A program made the position numbers and the translations under genes. Positions 27,965-38,800 of a DNA stretch of 64,000 bases are shown one piece after another. This stretch comes from Thalassoglobus neptunius (GTDB lineage Bacteria > Planctomycetota > Planctomycetia > Planctomycetales > Planctomycetaceae): NCBI RefSeq assembly GCF_007859735.1, contig NZ_SIHI01000001.1, positions 1,752,341 to 1,816,340 on the forward strand, in the 5' to 3' direction. Position 1 is the first letter of the stretch. The number at the start of each line of letters is the position of its first letter. Below the pieces are notes generated by a model. It saw nothing but the letters and a program-made list of their open reading frames with translations. It made no database searches and was not told where the DNA came from.

Positions 27965-29893
27965 ATGATGCCCTCCATACTCTCCCTCCTACTGTTACTC
28001 CTCCCGACCGGGTTCTTCCTCTTTTGCTCGGTGCCGGAAGTCTTTGCGCAAAATGCTGCTCCCGATCCAACCGAAGAGATCGCTCCGGTTTCGGATGATC
28101 CGGACAAGTCGCATTTTGAGGAGCACGTTGCACCATTCCTGAGACAGTATTGCTGGGACTGTCATACCGAGGATTTCGCGGAATCAGGTGTCAAATTTGA
28201 CCGATTCACGAACTCTTCAAACATTCAGGAAGAAGTCGAATTCTGGGAAAAGGTCACCCGTTTGATCCAACAGGGGCAAATGCCTCCCGCAGACGCCGAC
28301 CAGCCATCGGGTGAAGAGTCGATCGAAATTCTGGCAGCTCTCGAAAGGGAGTTAGCTTCGTACGACTGTGAAAGCGAAAAACATCCCGGCAAGGTCACCC
28401 TGAGACGTCTCAATCGCCCCGAGTACGATAATACAATCCGCGATTTGACCGGCCTCTCCTTAAATCTTGCGGACTCGTTTCCCGCAGATGATGTCGGAGC
28501 CGGGTTTGACAACATCGGCGACGTCTTAACGATTCCGCCGGTTCTCATGGAGAAGTACCTCGCCGCAGCGGAAGCTGTCGCGGAAGCCGTGATGGCTGAC
28601 GAAAATGCTCGTCAACGAGTCTTTCCGCATGTCGCAGAAAACGATGACGAACGCGTCGAAGTGGCCCGTCGGAACGCCGACGAATTTGCATCCCGAGCAT
28701 TTCGCCGCCCCGTGACGGCAGAAGAATCTCAGCGTCTGTTTGACCTTATGCGTTCAGCCTGGGAAAACGACTACTCCGTTGAAGAGATTCAACAAGCAGT
28801 AATCACTGCTATTCTGGCAAATCCGAAGTTTCTCTTCCGTGCCGAAGGGGCAGGAGAGCAAGCCGATGGCGAGAATGTTCGGCATCTCGACAACTATGAA
28901 CTCGCTTCGCGGTTGTCCTATTTCCTCTGGAGTTCAATGCCGGACGAAGAATTGTTCGAGCTGGCTCGACGGGGAGAGCTGACGAATCCGGTGACGATGC
29001 GAACGCAAGCACTCAGAATGCTGAAGGATCCGAAGTCCGTCGCTCTCGTGGATAACTTCGCTGGGCAATGGCTCCAGTTGCGAGACCTCGAACGTCTCAG
29101 CCCGGACCCGGAATTGTTCGCGACATTCGATGCGTCGCTGAGAAACGCGATGAAACGGGAAACCGAGATCTTCTTCGAGAAGATGATCAAAGACGACAGA
29201 AACGTGGTCGAATTTCTGACCGCAGATTACACCTTTGTGAACCGGCAATTGGCCGAACACTACGGGATTCCCGGCGTCGATGGTTCGGAATTTCAACAGG
29301 TTGCGTTGCCGCAAGGCCGACGGGGAGTTTTAACTCACGCCAGTATTCTGTTGTTGACCTCCAATCCCACCCGGACATCACCGGTCAAACGTGGAAAATG
29401 GGTTCTCGACAATATTCTTGCAGAACCTCCTCCTCCTCCGCCGCCAGATGTTCCGGAACTGGAAGAAGGTGGAGACGTTCTCGGAACACTCCGCGAACAG
29501 ATGGAACAGCATCGGGCCAACCCCGCATGTGCGGTTTGCCATGTCAAAATGGATGCCATCGGTTTCGGAATGGAGAATTTTGACGCGATTGGCGCCTGGA
29601 GAGATCGTGACGGTCGTTTTGACATCGATGCGTCAGGTGTGCTCCCAGGGGGACATGAATTCAAGGGCGCTGATGAACTGATGCAGATTCTTGCCGAAGA
29701 ACAAAGTGATGCGTTCTGTCGGTGTTTAGCACGGAAGCTGTTGACGTATGCAATCGGTCGGGAACTGGAATCGTTCGATCGATGTGCTGTCAACGAAATT
29801 GTCTCAGAGCTTGAGCAGAACAACTATCGATTTTCCGCGCTCGTGACAGCGATCGTGACGAGTGATCCGTTTCTACTGAGCGAAGTGAGGTGA
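27965..29893 (+). CDS. planctomycete cytochrome-domain protein (PSCyt1-DUF1587-DUF1595-DUF1592-DUF1588-DUF1585)
   Basis: The 642-residue secreted protein starts with a signal peptide (about 1-23). A c-type haem site CWDCH lies near residue 60 in a PSCyt1-like domain. The planctomycete-specific domains follow in their usual order: DUF1587 (about 135-195, LRRLNRPEYDNTIRDLTGL), DUF1595 (FASRAFRRPVTAEESQRLF), DUF1592 (NYELASRLSYFLWSSMPDEE), DUF1588 with a second CxxCH (CAVCHVKMDAIGFGMENFD) and DUF1585. The biochemical role is not established; the haem motifs and export suggest extracytoplasmic redox chemistry. The start ATG lacks a ribosome-binding site and sits just behind a -10 element. It is followed 5 nt later by its habitual partner, a DUF1552 gene. 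Confidence 0.92.
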   Translation: MMPSILSLLLLLLPTGFFLFCSVPEVFAQNAAPDPTEEIAPVSDDPDKSHFEEHVAPFLRQYCWDCHTEDFAESGVKFDRFTNSSNIQEEVEFWEKVTRLIQQGQMPPADADQPSGEESIEILAALERELASYDCESEKHPGKVTLRRLNRPEYDNTIRDLTGLSLNLADSFPADDVGAGFDNIGDVLTIPPVLMEKYLAAAEAVAEAVMADENARQRVFPHVAENDDERVEVARRNADEFASRAFRRPVTAEESQRLFDLMRSAWENDYSVEEIQQAVITAILANPKFLFRAEGAGEQADGENVRHLDNYELASRLSYFLWSSMPDEELFELARRGELTNPVTMRTQALRMLKDPKSVALVDNFAGQWLQLRDLERLSPDPELFATFDASLRNAMKRETEIFFEKMIKDDRNVVEFLTADYTFVNRQLAEHYGIPGVDGSEFQQVALPQGRRGVLTHASILLLTSNPTRTSPVKRGKWVLDNILAEPPPPPPPDVPELEEGGDVLGTLREQMEQHRANPACAVCHVKMDAIGFGMENFDAIGAWRDRDGRFDIDASGVLPGGHEFKGADELMQILAEEQSDAFCRCLARKLLTYAIGRELESFDRCAVNEIVSELEQNNYRFSALVTAIVTSDPFLLSEVR

Positions 29894-29898
29894 TCAAG

Positions 29899-31254
29899 AT
29901 GACCATTGCGAATATGCCTCTCTCACGACGTGCCGCCCTCCGAGGCTTGGGCGTGTCATTGACACTTCCGTTTCTCGAATCAGTCGCCCCTCGTTTGGCG
30001 ATGGCGAGCGGCCAGATTTCGAAACCACCGGTTCGAATGGCGTACATCTTCGTTCCGAACGGAGTTCATCTCGATAACTGGACTCCCAAGGAATTCGGAT
30101 ACGGTTACGAACTGCCGTATATCTTGCAGCCCCTCTCGCGCGTACGCGATGACATGCTGGTAGTGAGTGGTCTGACGCACGACAAAGGTCGCGCGAACGG
30201 AGACGGACCCGGCGACCATGCTCGCAGCGCGTCAGTGTTTCTGACCGGAGCACAACCACGGAAAACGGATGGATCCAATATCCGCTCAGGTGTTTCCGTG
30301 GATCAGGTCGCAGCCAATCTTACTCGCGGAGCAACCCGGTTTGCATCGCTCGAACTCGGTTGTGAACCCGGACGGACAGCTGGCAATTGTGATTCCGGTT
30401 ACAGCTGCGCGTACTCGTCCAGCATCTCATGGTCGTCGTCATCGACCCCGTTGGGAAAAGAAACGAATCCTCGTTCCGCCTTCGAAAGGTTGTTCAGCCA
30501 GGGAAGCAGTGCTGAGATCGACAAAAGCCAGAAGAAGCGGGAGATGCTGCGAAAGAGTGTTCTCGACTTTGTCAGCGACGATGCCAAGCGGCTCCAAAAC
30601 CGATTGGGACGCGATGATCAGAAGAAGCTCGACGAGTATTTGACCGGTGTTCGGGAGATCGAGCGACGGATCGAAAGAGCAAACGAAGATCGAAGTTCGA
30701 TCGTCGACATTGACTATCCGATTCCGGAAGGTGTTCCAGGCGATTACACGGAACACTTACGGTTAATGTGTGACATGATGGTTCTCGCCTTCCAGACAGA
30801 TTCCACACGCATTGCGACGTGCATGTTCGCAGATGCTGGAAGTAATCGAAGCTATCGGCATATCAACGTGAACGATGGTCACCACGATCTATCTCACCAT
30901 CAAAGCAAGCCGGAGAAGCTGGCCAAGATCAGTGAGATCAATCGCTTCCATGTGGCTCAGTTGGCTTATCTTCTGGAGAAAATGAAAGCGACTCCAGACG
31001 GTGAATCGAACCTGCTCGATAACACCATGGTTTGCTATGGATCGGGATTGAGTGACGGAAATCGTCACAACAATGAAAACCTGCCTGTCATCGTCGCAGG
31101 ACGAGCAGGCGGAACAATCGACACCGGCCGACACCTTGCCGTTCCAACGGAAACTCCGATGTGCAACTTGTTCATGTCGATGCTCGATCGATTCGGAACA
31201 CCTGTCGATTTCATCGGCGACAGCACCGGCAGAGTTCCCGGTTTGCAAATCTGA
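29899..31254 (+). CDS. DUF1552 secreted protein, partner of the DUF1592 protein
   Basis: The 451-residue protein has a twin-arginine-like leader, LSRRAALRGLGVSLTLPFLE, pointing to Tat export. The rest matches DUF1552: an early MAYIFVPNGVHLDNWTPK segment, GDGPGDHARSASVFLTG, and late NVNDGHHDLSHHQSKPEK and YGSGLSDGNRHNNENLPV. The fold is related to DUF1501/sulfatase-like proteins, but no activity is known. DUF1592 and DUF1552 genes occur as pairs in planctomycetes. GAGG at 29887-29890 lies 8 nt before ATG 29899, which I take as the start; a GTG at 29890 would overlap the upstream stop. Confidence 0.9.
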   Translation: MTIANMPLSRRAALRGLGVSLTLPFLESVAPRLAMASGQISKPPVRMAYIFVPNGVHLDNWTPKEFGYGYELPYILQPLSRVRDDMLVVSGLTHDKGRANGDGPGDHARSASVFLTGAQPRKTDGSNIRSGVSVDQVAANLTRGATRFASLELGCEPGRTAGNCDSGYSCAYSSSISWSSSSTPLGKETNPRSAFERLFSQGSSAEIDKSQKKREMLRKSVLDFVSDDAKRLQNRLGRDDQKKLDEYLTGVREIERRIERANEDRSSIVDIDYPIPEGVPGDYTEHLRLMCDMMVLAFQTDSTRIATCMFADAGSNRSYRHINVNDGHHDLSHHQSKPEKLAKISEINRFHVAQLAYLLEKMKATPDGESNLLDNTMVCYGSGLSDGNRHNNENLPVIVAGRAGGTIDTGRHLAVPTETPMCNLFMSMLDRFGTPVDFIGDSTGRVPGLQI

Positions 31255-31478
31255 GTGGACGTCCGTTTCTTAGCTCGTGGTCAGAGACGTCGTCTTCATC
31301 CTTCATCAAGTCGTTTTGAATCGGCCTGTGAGAAGAAGACAAACTCTCGGATTCATGGCACTAGGGCGATGACGTTGATGTACGGAAGATGGGACTCTGT
31401 TGAAGTTGGTACTGAAGAAATTGACTCATTAAATGGTTCGAGATCCTGCATTGCTGGTCGAATCAGGGGACTTGTTCA

Positions 31479-33839
31479 ATGCGCGTCGCATCAACGAAAA
31501 CAATCTGGTCGGTCGTCCTTCTAGTCGTTGGACTTTTTTCATTCGGTGAGGCTCAGCTCATCGCTCAGTCCGATGGGCCGACTGTCACAGAACTTGCCCA
31601 GAATCTTCAAACCGGTGAGCTCGATGAGCGACGCGACGCAGCCTATGCGCTTGCAGCTTTGGGATCTGATGCAGAACCTGCACTGGAAGCTCTGATCTCC
31701 GGGTTAGGCGACAAAGACCAGCAGGTGTGGACTCAATCTGCAATGGCAATTGCACGAATTGGCCCACGTGCTGAGGCTGCAATTCCGACTTTGGTCGAAA
31801 ATCTGGACCGCTATGAAGATCAGGTTCGCTACCGGGCTGCGTGGGTTCTCGGACAGATTGGAACCGCAGCTGTCGAGCCACTCATCGAAGTGACTCGCGG
31901 TTATCAGGATCGTGCGCGGGGAGCAGCTGCGGATGCTCTGGGCTGGATTCCGGATTCGGCCGAAACATCGATTCCTGTCCTCGAAAGTTTACTCAACGAT
32001 AACTCTGCATCGGTTCGCGAAAGGACCACTGTCGCACTTTCTCGACTGGGGGCAGTCGCTGAGAAGTCTCTGGCGATTGCCTTGGAGAACGATCGCGAAG
32101 ACGTGCGAATGCTCGCTGCTCAAGGTCTAGCGAACTTCCCCGTGACCGACCCGAAAGCGATTGAAGGTCTTCAGGAAATTCTGAACGACGAGAACGAAAG
32201 TACACGAGCGGCAGCGATTCTCGCATTGTCCGAGAGCACTTTGGATCGGTCGATGCTTAAGCCTCTTGTCTTCCGATTTCTTGCCGATCCAAGTTCTCAA
32301 GTTCGTGGAAATGCTGTCCTCGCTCTGACGAAGCTTGAAGATGAAATGGACTCGGTTCTCGGTGAACTGACCACAATGCTGAGCAGCGAAGACCTTCAGA
32401 GACGATCCGCTGCTGCGTTCGCCATTGGAATGTTGGGATCGACAGCCTCAGACACCGTTCCTGCGCTGATCGCTTCTTTGAAGGCCGACGGCTCGAACGA
32501 AGAAGTTGTTCGGGCCCTCAGCCGAATCGGAGTCCAGGCGGTCGAACCAATTCTTTCGGCGTTCCGGGACCCTGAACAATCTCAGCAATCTCTCGCATTG
32601 GCACTCGCAGGAATCGGACCAACAGCTTATCCCGCGCTTGTGGAATCACTCGACAGCTCCGAAGCCTACTTGCGAGCGGCCGCTGCACGAGCGATTGGAA
32701 ATCTTGAAGTGACTCCGCCTTCTGCCGTGCCTGGACTGAAGCGTGGCCTCGAAGATGAAAACGCTTCGGTCCGTGCGGCATCTGTCAGGGCCATTGGAAA
32801 TCTCTCTCGGCGAGACCAAGAGACGAGACAGTCTCTCTTGTCATTAAGACGCGACCCCGATCCGGATGTACGAGCGACCGTGCTTTCTGTTCTGGGGGAA
32901 TTGGAACTTCCTGAGAACAAATTCCAGGAGTTCCTGCGAGAAGGTCTCGCTGATGAATCGGGAATGGTTCGGCAGAGCGCGTTGAGAACAATCGCAGGGC
33001 GTCCGGAAATTTGTGTTCCGCTGCTCGAGCCGGTAACTGCTTCACTGAACGATGGTGACGAACAGGTTGTGATCGCAGCGTGCCGAGCACTGGAAGCATT
33101 CAAGGAAAAAGCAGCGTCGTCAATTCCAGCTTTGAGGAGCCGCCTGCAATCGGACAGTCGCGAGATGACATTGGCTGTGATTTCTGCGATTGAATCCATT
33201 GCTGTCGCTGACAGCGAAACTGTGAAGGAACTCTCACTGCTGCTCGAGAAGGAAAGCAACGACTTTGAATTGCTGTCCAAAGTTCTGGATGCGTTGTCCA
33301 CGATGAAAAATCTCGCTGCGGAAAGCTCACCGTCTGTCTTCCGTCTGCTTGATCGAAACGACGAAGACTTGAGAGCAAGTGCCGTCAGGTGCCTGGCCTC
33401 GATCGAACCCGATCGTTCGCAGACGATTCCCGTATTCATTGAGGCGCTCCGCGACGAGAGTTGGGTTGTCCGTCGTGAGTCGGCAGAAGCTTTGGGACAA
33501 ATGGGCCCCGAAGCGAAAGCTGCTGTTCCGGTTTTGTTTGCCATGCTCGACAGCGACGAAGACGAAAACATGGCCCGTGATGCACTTCGTGAGATTGATG
33601 CTGCCGGTCCTGAATCAGTCGGACTGTTGATCGAAGGTTTAGATTCTGAGAATCATCGCAAGCGCTATTACGCTCTCTTCCTGCTCGGAAAGGCAGGACC
33701 AGCTGCTCACGAAGCTCTGCCGAAGTTGCGTAAGCTGTTGGAAGAAACAGAAAGCAGGCGTTATCGTGATTCTATCGAGCGTGCCATCGACGCGATCGAC
33801 GTTTCAACCGTTGATGAAGAGGAAAGTCCGACCGGGTAA
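31479..33839 (+). CDS. secreted HEAT-repeat protein
   Basis: The 786-residue protein has a signal peptide (about 1-29) and then about twenty HEAT/PBS-lyase-type helical repeats of 30-38 residues, running to the C-terminus. Typical units read DEQVVIAACRALEAFKEKAA and ESWVVRRESAEALGQMGPEA. Such solenoids bind partner proteins and have no enzymatic motif. The acidic character and export signal suggest a periplasmic or surface scaffold. AGGGGA at 31465-31470 precedes the ATG. It lies between the DUF1552 and FG-GAP genes on the same strand with gaps of 100-220 nt; shared regulation is possible, but the gaps are too large to prove an operon. Confidence 0.85.
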   Translation: MRVASTKTIWSVVLLVVGLFSFGEAQLIAQSDGPTVTELAQNLQTGELDERRDAAYALAALGSDAEPALEALISGLGDKDQQVWTQSAMAIARIGPRAEAAIPTLVENLDRYEDQVRYRAAWVLGQIGTAAVEPLIEVTRGYQDRARGAAADALGWIPDSAETSIPVLESLLNDNSASVRERTTVALSRLGAVAEKSLAIALENDREDVRMLAAQGLANFPVTDPKAIEGLQEILNDENESTRAAAILALSESTLDRSMLKPLVFRFLADPSSQVRGNAVLALTKLEDEMDSVLGELTTMLSSEDLQRRSAAAFAIGMLGSTASDTVPALIASLKADGSNEEVVRALSRIGVQAVEPILSAFRDPEQSQQSLALALAGIGPTAYPALVESLDSSEAYLRAAAARAIGNLEVTPPSAVPGLKRGLEDENASVRAASVRAIGNLSRRDQETRQSLLSLRRDPDPDVRATVLSVLGELELPENKFQEFLREGLADESGMVRQSALRTIAGRPEICVPLLEPVTASLNDGDEQVVIAACRALEAFKEKAASSIPALRSRLQSDSREMTLAVISAIESIAVADSETVKELSLLLEKESNDFELLSKVLDALSTMKNLAAESSPSVFRLLDRNDEDLRASAVRCLASIEPDRSQTIPVFIEALRDESWVVRRESAEALGQMGPEAKAAVPVLFAMLDSDEDENMARDALREIDAAGPESVGLLIEGLDSENHRKRYYALFLLGKAGPAAHEALPKLRKLLEETESRRYRDSIERAIDAIDVSTVDEEESPTG

Positions 33840-33947
33840 ATTTGTTTCCTCGAGTTTGTCGTCCTCTGCAGTCGTTGATCACATCTTCAAGTTCGTTTCC
33901 GTCGATTGATGGTTGCGAAAGACTCACCATGCAGGGGAGAGACGAGA

Positions 33948-35744
33948 ATGCAGAAATGGGCAATGGGGGCTTTCCTCCTTTCGGCCGTGATCGCGATGAT
34001 TGGGCAATGCGAGGGCGAGGAAACGCCCGGCAGTGGTTACGCTCTTCATCGCTTTGACGAGATCAATCTCACTTCAGAATACTTCTCCGAAGGTGTTGGT
34101 GTCGGCGATATCAATGGCGACAAAATCGATGATGTCGTCTACGGGCCACTCTGGTTTGCTGGCCCCGATTTTCAGGTTTCGAAAGAGATCGCCGAGCCCG
34201 TTCCTCAAGACCGAAAGCGATATGCGGATCGGTTTTTCAGCTGGGTCTATGACTTCAACGACGACGGTTGGAGCGATGTTCTTATGGTCGGATTTCCGGG
34301 AACTCCTGCTTATGTTTACCAGAACCCGGGAGCTTCCGGATTGGATGCGCACTGGGAACGGCACGAAGTCTTCGATTGGGTTTCCAACGAGTCCCCGCAG
34401 TTTGTGGATCTGATCGGCGATGCGCGGCCAGAACTCGTCTGCACGCGAGCCGGGCACTTTGGATTCGTCACAATCAATTGGGAGTCTCCGTTCGATCCGT
34501 GGACGTTTCATGCAATTTCAGAAAAGGTGACCGCCGAACGATTCGGGCATGGACTCGGGATCGGGGATGTTAATGGAGATGGACGCAAGGATATTCTCCA
34601 TGCGTCCGGTTGGCTGGAACAGCCAGCGACCGAAGCGACTCACTCTCGCTGGCGACCGCACAGCGTTTCTTTCAGCAATGCTTATGGCGGAGCAGAGATG
34701 TACGCCGTCGATGTTGATGGCGACGGAGACAACGATATCGTCACCAGTCATGCTGCTCACGACTTTGGGCTCGGGTGGTACGAACAAATTTCGGACAACG
34801 GTGAGGTTCGTTTCAAACATCATCTCATCATGGGAGCCCATCCCGCTGAAAATGCCTTCGGTCTCGTTTTCAGCGAACCGCATTCAGTGGCGATGCACGA
34901 TCTCAATGGTGACGGTCTTGAAGACATCATCACGGGAAAGACGTTTTACTCGCATCACGAACAGAGCCCGATGTGGGATGCCGGAGCTGTTGTGTATTGG
35001 TTCGAATGTTCCAGGACCGATCACGGCGTTGAGTGGATTCCGCATCTGGCAGCCAAAGATACCGGAATCGGTCGTCAGATTGTTGTGCGAGATGTGAATG
35101 ATGATGGTCTTGAGGACATCGTCGTCGGCGGAATGAAAGGGGCCAATATCCTGCTGCACAATGTTCAGTCTGTTTCCGAAAGCGTGTGGAAGGAGTCGCA
35201 GCCTCAACGCTATGACGGACCAAAACTTCCTGAATTGGACTTCAATGTCATCTCCCGACGCGGACCGAAAGCGAAGTTGAACGGAGCCAACAAGCGAGCA
35301 GAGTCAGGCCTTGAGGCCGAATCGCTTTCCTGGAACGCTTCACGCGGAGGCGTTCGGAATCAATCAATGGAGAACTTTGCGCCGGATCAATGGAGCGGAG
35401 GGACTCAGGCATTCTGGACAGGAGGAGGCCCCGGAGACACGCTCACCATTCCGGTTGAACAACCTCCCGGACGTTATCGATTGGAAATGGTGTTCACTTG
35501 CGCTCCCGACTACGGAGTTGTGGATGTTCTGTTCAACGAAGAATCGTTGGGGACGCCGATCGATCTTTACGATTCGAAGGTCAAAACGTCCGGGATTCTG
35601 GAGGTCTTCGAATGCGAAGTCACAGGCGACGATCAACTTTCAATCCGCGTGGTCGGAGCGAATCCTCGAGCAAAGCCAGCATACTACGTTGGCATCGACT
35701 TCCTTCGCTGGACGAAACTTACAGACGACTCGGATGCAGATTGA
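33948..35744 (+). CDS. secreted FG-GAP/VCBS-repeat protein with a C-terminal carbohydrate-binding-like domain
   Basis: The 598-residue protein starts with a signal peptide and carries six calcium-binding D-x-[DN]-x-D-G loops of FG-GAP/VCBS beta-propeller blades, including GDINGDKIDDVVYG, DFNDDGWSDVLMVG, GDVNGDGRKDILH, VDVDGDGDNDIV, DLNGDGLEDIITG and DVNDDGLEDIVVGG. The last 140 residues form a separate beta-rich domain (TLTIPVEQPPGRYRLEMVFT) that resembles a galactose-binding fold. It is probably a surface or extracellular binding protein. ATG 33948 is preceded by GGGGAG and opens directly into the signal sequence; the open frame begins upstream with TTG 33906, which I consider unlikely. Confidence 0.84.
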   Translation: MQKWAMGAFLLSAVIAMIGQCEGEETPGSGYALHRFDEINLTSEYFSEGVGVGDINGDKIDDVVYGPLWFAGPDFQVSKEIAEPVPQDRKRYADRFFSWVYDFNDDGWSDVLMVGFPGTPAYVYQNPGASGLDAHWERHEVFDWVSNESPQFVDLIGDARPELVCTRAGHFGFVTINWESPFDPWTFHAISEKVTAERFGHGLGIGDVNGDGRKDILHASGWLEQPATEATHSRWRPHSVSFSNAYGGAEMYAVDVDGDGDNDIVTSHAAHDFGLGWYEQISDNGEVRFKHHLIMGAHPAENAFGLVFSEPHSVAMHDLNGDGLEDIITGKTFYSHHEQSPMWDAGAVVYWFECSRTDHGVEWIPHLAAKDTGIGRQIVVRDVNDDGLEDIVVGGMKGANILLHNVQSVSESVWKESQPQRYDGPKLPELDFNVISRRGPKAKLNGANKRAESGLEAESLSWNASRGGVRNQSMENFAPDQWSGGTQAFWTGGGPGDTLTIPVEQPPGRYRLEMVFTCAPDYGVVDVLFNEESLGTPIDLYDSKVKTSGILEVFECEVTGDDQLSIRVVGANPRAKPAYYVGIDFLRWTKLTDDSDAD

Positions 35745-35862
35745 TGTATGTGTGATTCATCGATCGACGCGGTCCCGCGCTCACTCCTGTCTGAGCATTT
35801 TGCACAGACTCAAGCGGGCGGGGACTGCGAGATATGTACGATGACAATCGGCCGCAACTTTG

Positions 35863-38800
35863 TTACGGGAGAGCGACCTGACTCGTTGACATCAGATAGC
35901 CGAACAGGTTGATGATTTCTTCTTCGGTCATTTTGTCGAGTTGTCGTTCGGGCATCATCGAAAGTGTCGAGTTTCGCCGCGCATCGATGTCGTCGAGAAG
36001 GAGCGTCATTTGTTCGTTGGGAGTTTGAACTTTAATCGTCTCGTCTGACTCTTCGATGACGACTCCACTGACGACTCGACCATCCGCCAATGCGATGATT
36101 GACATCCGAAACTTCTCGGCGACTTCCGCACTGGGATCGACGATGTTCCCAATCAGGTAGTTGAGGTTGGACCGCTGTGATCCGGTCAGTTCAGGTCCCA
36201 GCGTTCCTCCATCTCCGTAGAGCTTATGGCAACTTGAACAGGTCTTTGCAAAAATCGATCGCCCCGCTTGCAGGTCAGCGGTTTTGAGCCGATCCGGAGT
36301 GAGAAGCGATCGAAGTTGATTCGCTCTCTCCTCTTTTTCCTGCGAAGTGTGTCGCCACTCCGGATACAGTTTTCTCAGCAGAGTTTGAATCTGTTCATCT
36401 TCGAACGCGCGCATCTGTCGGAGGTAAAAAGGAGTCACTGCTGTTGGCGGAATCGCTCCCTCGTTGACTGCCTCGAGCATGGCGACTGCATAGTCTCCGC
36501 GTGAGGAAAGAGTTTCGATAGCTGCAGGTTGGACGTGTCCACGCAGTGAACGAAACCGACTGATAATGAGGTGAGGTGTTTCTTCGTCGCCGATGACTGC
36601 CAGTCCGCGAATTGCATCGACGCCGAGGTCTCGATCTGTCACGAGTTGCTTGAGAAGCGGAATGGATTGTTCATCTCGTGCTGCGATGAGAGATTGAATG
36701 GCATTTCGCCGGATCGATACGTCCGCCCGAGAGTCGGCGGCGATTTTTCTGACGTCTTCGAGTGCTTGTCCATCTCCGAAAATAACTGACAGTTGTCGAG
36801 TTGATTCGAGAATGGATGCGGACTGACGATGACTCAGTTTCCTGGCAACCTCGGACCAGTTCGAGGGCGGATCCATCCGACGTCGACCCTCAAGGGCTGC
36901 GTTCACACCGTTGAGAATTTGTTCGGTGACATCGTCGTCTGTTTGTGCAGCGAGGGCGATTAACTCTTCCATGGCTGCGGGATGCTTTCTCGATTCATTC
37001 GTGATGCGACGTGCGATGAATGTGATCAGTTCCGGGAATTCAGAAACCGGAATGAGCTTGAGTGAGCCTTCTGCATCGGCGGCCACGGCGGGTTCGATTC
37101 CGTACCAGATCATCAACGGAAGTCGCGGGTCGTCGGGAAACTCTTTGCGTTGCACAAGCTCTTCCCCGATGGCGAGTCGTTTCTCCTCGGGGACTCTTTG
37201 CAACAGCGAAGCAATGTAGGTTAAGACCAGACCGGATGAGTCCTTTCGTGCCAGTTGCAAGACAGTGTTTTGCGTCTCTTCAGTCCAGTGAGACGGATCG
37301 TTCATGAGTTGATCTCGCAGCAGTCGAATCGACCAGCATCGGATGTTCTCTTGCGGATCGTTGGCTAACGACAGAATCAAATCAGAATCGACAGCATCGA
37401 TCGCGAGCAGTCCCCAGAGCGATTTCAGGCGAGTGGAAGCTTTTTGGTCGCTTGCGAGAAGCTGCTTTAATTCGCTGACGAATTGTTCATCAAGCGGATT
37501 TGTCAGAGAACGCTCCTGAAGCATTCGACGAGCCATTCGATGGTGCCAGCTGTCGTCAGAGAGCAGGGCATTCTGGAGTTGGTCCAAGTCGCTGTTGTTT
37601 GAAACGAGCGGTTGCGAAAGCTCCGGGCTTCCGTAAGAAACCTTGTAGATACGACCGGATGTCCGGTGAATTCCATCGTTGTCGTGACATTCTCCAATGT
37701 CTGACCAGTCCAGAATGTAAACGGCTCCGTCCGGGCCCTGTCCCAACTCGACGCCGCGAAACCACTGGTCCTTCGTTTTCGCCAGATCGGGAGCGTGACG
37801 TCCCACAAATCCGGCTCCTTCACGTTCAAGCTGATCACGATTGATTCGCAGCCCGTGCAAATTCAAAGTGAACACGTCACCGCGATAATCTTCCGGCCAG
37901 TTCGTGCCTTGATAAATCATCATTCCACAATGTGCGTGTCCGCCACCAGCTTCGTCTGTTGTGTTGGTGACGCCGGTCTTTCGAATGTCCGACCATGCTT
38001 CTGCTGTGTCCCAGTGAAAGTGATCGGCCGTTTGCGGCATGAGTTGGTAAAGATGAGGGTTGAAGTCCTGGCCGAACATCCGCTCGAAGTGAGCACCTGG
38101 AACTCCATGCCACAGATGCCCGATGACTGTGTTGATGAAGAACAATTCGCCGTGTTCATCCCAATCGTGTCCCCACGAGTTTGTCGTCCCGTGGCAAACC
38201 ACTTCGAATTGTCTCGTGATCGGGTGGAATCTCCAGATCGAACAATTGAGTGGCTGGCGAAGTTCTTCCGGTGTTTCGGGGGTTCCCACGAATGAAGTGG
38301 TGGTGATTCCGTGTCGCCCGTAAAGCCATCCGTCAGGACCCCAGTGAAGACCATTGGCGATGTTGTGACGGATTGACGCGTTATCGAATCCCGTCAGCAT
38401 CACTTCGGGTTCACCATCGGGAATGTCATTCTGATCTCGATCGGGAATGAACAGCAGGTCCGGTGCACAAAGGACCCAGACACCTCCGAATCCCAACTCC
38501 ACACTGGTCAAGTGCTGGCCTTTGTCCCAGAAGACATGCTTCTTGTCGGCAGTTCCATCTTGATCCGTGTCCTCAAGGATGATGACTCGGTCGTGTTGCT
38601 GTAAATCGTAACCTTGAGATTGATCGGAATAGGTGTCGTTTTCCGCAAGCCACAGCCGTCCTCGGGAATCGAACGTCATCGAAATTGGCTGTCGAATTTG
38701 TGGTTCAGCGGCGAACAGCGTTGCCTGAAAACCTTCAGGCCAATTCCACGCATCGAGTGCCTGCTGAGGTGTCAGCAACGGAATTGTCTCTTCCTGTGTA

